Shown here piece by piece: positions 63,859 through 64,000 of a stretch of DNA of 64,000 nucleotides. The stretch spans positions 35,902 through 99,901 of the forward strand of contig JAIQGC010000005.1 of the NCBI GenBank assembly GCA_020072805.1, read 5' to 3'. The notes under the pieces are model-generated. The model was not told the origin of the DNA, ran no database searches, and saw nothing but the letters and a program-made list of their open reading frames with translations. Source of the DNA: Terriglobia bacterium. Lineage in GTDB: Bacteria; Acidobacteriota; Terriglobia; Acidiferrales; UBA7541. Every line of letters starts with the position of its first letter. Positions within the stretch are counted from its first letter, which is position 1. The translations under genes and the position numbers were made by a program.

Positions 63859-64000
63859 TTGTCTGCTGGCGAAGGCTCCGAGCAGACCCAGGAACGCCAG
63901 GATTCCCGCAATCAAGCTGACACGTGATTTGCGTTCTCCGGACGCCTGCTCCATTCCATGTATGGGAAAGGGGCTGTGGCATTCGAAGTCGCGGTAACCG
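63859..64000. other. Window end, no complete gene seen
   Basis: The sequence after the rhodanese stop shows no supported gene. A leftward ORF (63331-63954) starts with a hydrophobic segment, but it runs antisense through two real genes. Confidence 0.4.

Noticed and set aside
63331-63954. Minus ORF with a hydrophobic start (LIAGILAFLGLLGAF)
   Set aside because: It runs antisense through the rhodanese and hydratase genes; only a short hydrophobic stretch supports it.

Overview
This 64 kb window is high-GC bacterial chromosome. Its gene content points to an Acidobacteriota (Terriglobia-like) genome: an Oar-type TonB receptor with a carboxypeptidase-regulatory-like N-terminus, a lipoprotein built of choice-of-anchor D repeats, a fused E1 alpha/beta 2-oxoacid dehydrogenase, a Ser/Thr kinase, and many short palindromic intergenic repeats. 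The taxonomic call is inference from gene content and repeat style; no rRNA is present.

Layout. 0-0.6 kb is a gene-free block of palindromic and tandem repeats. 0.6-7.0 kb is a surface-polysaccharide cluster: epimerase, cupin, reductase, UDP-GlcNAc 2-epimerase-like enzyme, a broken WbuB-like glycosyltransferase and a WecA/MraY-like phosphosugar transferase. 7.4-10.6 kb holds a YjjX-type NTPase, thymidine kinase, a GHMP kinase and a secreted protein. 10.6-15.1 kb has a P-type cation ATPase and a CoA-transferase. 15.3-18.8 kb is the glycolytic run gap-pgk-tpiA-secG, followed by tRNA-Leu(GAG). 19.2-22.1 kb has the repeat lipoprotein and an exported peroxiredoxin whose peroxidatic position is an in-frame UGA followed by a hairpin that fits a bacterial SECIS element, so it is very probably a selenoprotein. 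22.2-29.9 kb is a signalling block: HD-GYP response regulator, large hybrid histidine kinase, two small membrane proteins, a proline-rich repeat peptide and an XRE/S24-like regulator. 30.0-33.9 kb is a yprB-yprA-like nuclease/helicase pair. 34.0-39.0 kb has a FKBP isomerase, Ser/Thr kinase, MFS transporter, and the DUF190-CrcB fluoride pair. 39.0-42.3 kb is a probable copper cluster (CusF-like lipoprotein, TonB receptor, Cys/His-rich exported protein). 42.4-51 kb has fused E1, a double PspC protein, two phosphofructokinases with different donor-site signatures, DoxX, SH3 and NHL-type proteins. An ornithine cyclodeaminase-family gene ends at 52.0 kb.

52.0-58.9 kb looks like an inserted accessory segment. 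It carries an aquaporin, a diguanylate cyclase, a formate/nitrite-type channel, an IS3 orfA remnant and a molybdenum hydroxylase. It is bounded by the intact 3' end of the cyclodeaminase gene and, 6861 bp further on, a diverged partial copy of that same 3' end. 59.7-63.9 kb is an acyl-CoA cluster: a TetR regulator with a clear palindromic operator, three enoyl-CoA hydratase-family genes, a Mug-type uracil-DNA glycosylase and a rhodanese.

The most notable observation is the predicted selenocysteine peroxiredoxin. Others are the REP-like element translated in frame inside the yprA-like helicase, the paired phosphofructokinases, and the island bounded by a duplicated gene end.
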